From Ruminococcaceae bacterium UBA6413 (GTDB lineage: Bacteria > Bacillota > Clostridia > Oscillospirales > Ruminococcaceae), in contig DJPL01000008.1 of assembly GCA_002437415.1 (NCBI GenBank), positions 1-22,479 on the forward strand: DNA of 22,479 bases, written 5' to 3'. The notes under the pieces are model-generated. The model did no database searches. It had not been told where the DNA came from and saw only the letters and a program-made list of their open reading frames with translations. This document shows, one piece after another, positions 21,098 to 22,479 of the stretch. Position 1 is the first letter of the stretch. Each line of letters begins with the position of its first letter. A program made the translations under genes and the position numbers.

Positions 21098-21822
21098 AAC
21101 TGTTCCTTGCAAGCTCAGAGGGAAAGCAGTATTTAAAAGACGAATTGATGAAAAGCCGTTATTTGCTGACGGCTTTTTTCTATTACCGAGAGTGGCAAAG
21201 AAAGTTGATAAAGAGCACCGATATGTTTCTGCTCGATTCGGGGGCATTTACATTTATGTCAAACGCCAAAGGCGCTATGCCCGACTGGAACGATTACATA
21301 TCGCAGTACATACGCTTTATCAACGAAAACGACATTCAATATTTTTTCGAGCTGGACATTGATTGTCTTGTCGGATATGACAAAGTAAAAGAATACCGCA
21401 AACGAATCGAATGTCAGACACAGAAACAAGCTATACCGGTATGGCACAAGAGTCGAGGTATAGAAGAATTCAAAAATCTGTGTGCCGAATACTCATATAT
21501 CGCAATAGGCGGCTTCGCAATCAAGGACATAAAGCCTGCGGAATATAAATACATACACTCTCTGCTGAGCTATGCAAGAGCGCATAACACCAAAGTACAC
21601 GGCTTAGGGTTTACGCCTGCCGATGTAGAAAAATATGACTTCTACAGTGTTGATAGTTCGTCGTGGACGATAGGTTCACGATACGCAAGAATATATCTGT
21701 TCAAGGACGGCAGAATGACACAGGTAGGCAGACCCGCAAACACACGGCTTAAAGATTATAAGGTGCTGGACGCACATAATCTCAAGCAATGGATAAGATT
21801 TCAACAGTACCTTGATAGATGA
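21094..21822 (+). CDS. TGT-fold protein resembling DpdA (7-deazaguanine DNA transglycosylase)
   Basis: A 242-residue protein with the TIM-barrel hallmarks of tRNA-guanine transglycosylases. LLDSGAFTF (D48) matches the TGT 'DSGGFQ' general-base motif. SYIAIGGFA (about 134-142) matches 'AIGGLS'. VHGLGFTPADVEKYDFYSVDSSSW (D187; about 168-191, written here as a spaced pattern) matches the 'MGVG...D...D' segment with the nucleophile Asp. It lacks the CxCxxC zinc site and C-terminal domain of tRNA enzymes and is much shorter, as in phage DpdA forms. The likely role is exchange of guanine for preQ0 or preQ1 in phage DNA. The start is a GTG overlapping the ParB stop. The next gene is a preQ transporter, which strongly supports the reading. 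Confidence 0.78.
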   Translation: MKLFLASSEGKQYLKDELMKSRYLLTAFFYYREWQRKLIKSTDMFLLDSGAFTFMSNAKGAMPDWNDYISQYIRFINENDIQYFFELDIDCLVGYDKVKEYRKRIECQTQKQAIPVWHKSRGIEEFKNLCAEYSYIAIGGFAIKDIKPAEYKYIHSLLSYARAHNTKVHGLGFTPADVEKYDFYSVDSSSWTIGSRYARIYLFKDGRMTQVGRPANTRLKDYKVLDAHNLKQWIRFQQYLDR

Positions 21823-21837
21823 TAGGAGAATATAAAA

Positions 21838-22479
21838 ATGATAAAGAGCGAAAAGAATTTAAATATAATGACAGCACTGTTTTGTGCGTGCCTTGTCATA
21901 TCGAACGTGGTAGCCTGCAAGGTAATCGACACAGGCATATACCTGTTCGGAAGCGTAATAACAATTCCCGGAGCTGTGCTCTGCTACCCTTTAACATATC
22001 TGATAACAGATATTGTAGGCGAAAAATGGGGCAAGAAATCAGCTAATCGCATAGTGTGGATAGGGCTTGCCGCACAGCTGCTCGCAACGTTCATCATAAT
22101 GGTGACGCAGTATATGCCTACAGTTTCGACAGAGACGCAGAAAGCCTATGATATGCTGTTAGGACAGAACTGGATATTTACACTCGGAAGCCTGACTGCA
22201 TATCTCATCAGCCAGAGCTTAGATGTTTCAATCTTCCACAAAATAAGGGACACATACATAAAGAAACACGGTAGCACAAAAGGCGGTCGCTGGATATGGA
22301 ACAATGCGTCAACGCTTACAAGTCAGCTTGTAGATACCGCAATATTCTGCGTAATCGCTTTTGGTGTTGGTTTTGGTTGGCTGTGGGATAATCCTCAGGC
22401 TGTCGTAAATATGGTTATAGGTCAGTATCTCGTAAAGGCGTGTATCGCTTTACTGGATACTCCTCGTATAATAAAGTTA
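21838..22479 (+). CDS. yhhQ: YhhQ/VUT-type queuosine precursor transporter (3' end cut by window)
   Basis: 214 codons read without a stop to the last base; the family is about 220 residues, so nearly all is present. It is a polytopic membrane protein with about six hydrophobic segments. The family motif LITDIVGEKWGKKSAN follows the second helix (about 61-76). NNASTLTSQLVDTAIFCVIA (about 160-179) carries the conserved Gln-Asp pair, and a last VIGQYLVKACIALLDTP segment follows. E. coli YhhQ imports preQ0/preQ1. TAGGAGAA lies ahead of the ATG, 15 nt after the DpdA-like gene, so they are likely one operon. A phage copy would feed deazaguanine into modification. Confidence 0.92.
   Translation, partial: MIKSEKNLNIMTALFCACLVISNVVACKVIDTGIYLFGSVITIPGAVLCYPLTYLITDIVGEKWGKKSANRIVWIGLAAQLLATFIIMVTQYMPTVSTETQKAYDMLLGQNWIFTLGSLTAYLISQSLDVSIFHKIRDTYIKKHGSTKGGRWIWNNASTLTSQLVDTAIFCVIAFGVGFGWLWDNPQAVVNMVIGQYLVKACIALLDTPRIIKL

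Noticed and set aside
21819..22046. Plus-strand ORF of 75 codons after the DpdA-like gene
   Set aside because: It overlaps the YhhQ-type transporter in another frame; the transporter frame has the ribosome site and conserved motifs.

Overview
The window looks like the lysogeny, early and replication region of a temperate phage or prophage of a gut-type Clostridia host (Oscillospiraceae/Ruminococcaceae-like). The reasons are moderate GC, strong AGGAGG-type ribosome sites, near-consensus sigma-A promoters, and a gene set (DUF1351, RecT, MBL-fold protein, HNHc nuclease, Lin1244-type initiator, DnaC, PcfK/PcfJ, ArpU/sigma-like regulator, ParB-like protein) typical of siphoviruses in these bacteria. 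The host assignment is inference; no integrase, structural, lysis, tRNA or rRNA gene is visible.

Layout. (1) 1-2.6 kb, minus strand: a 'P1-related' protein overlapping a DUF3800 protein (probable accessory cargo), a membrane SHOCT protein, and two separate XRE repressors, the second with a small membrane protein. Each repressor faces a plus-strand promoter with an exact TTGACA-17-TATAAT. Both promoters carry the same 16-bp dyad at the start site. One leads to a 27-codon hydrophobic ORF. The other leads to about 450 nt of non-coding, hairpin-rich sequence (2688-3139) ending in a very long hairpin, the best candidate for an undescribed structured phage RNA. (2) 3.1-5.5 kb: a Cro-like HTH protein, a second regulator and six small early genes. 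(3) 5.5-15.4 kb: recombination and replication. DUF1351, RecT, MBL-fold protein and HNHc nuclease are followed by a Lin1244-like initiator whose gene holds three 21-bp iterons and a 50-bp A-rich tract (candidate origin). Then come a DnaC loader, PcfK-like, DUF7666-like and PcfJ-like proteins, a DUF1064 nuclease gene broken by a -1 frameshift, and a phage-encoded DNA polymerase sliding clamp. (4) 15.4-20.4 kb: small cysteine-rich proteins, then ASCH, HNH and PAPS-reductase-like proteins and a sigma-like late regulator. (5) 20.4 kb to the end: a strong promoter and a duplicated 31-bp hairpin sequence, then ParB-like protein, a short TGT-fold protein resembling DpdA, and a YhhQ-type queuosine-precursor transporter running off the window.

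The genes from 3.2 to 20.4 kb are all on the plus strand and mostly overlap by 4-25 nt, suggesting one translationally coupled early operon. The most notable functional hypothesis is that the last genes form a salvage-based 7-deazaguanine DNA-modification module: YhhQ imports preQ0/preQ1 and the DpdA-like enzyme exchanges it into phage DNA, possibly helped by the ParB-like protein. No preQ0 biosynthesis gene is visible in the window.
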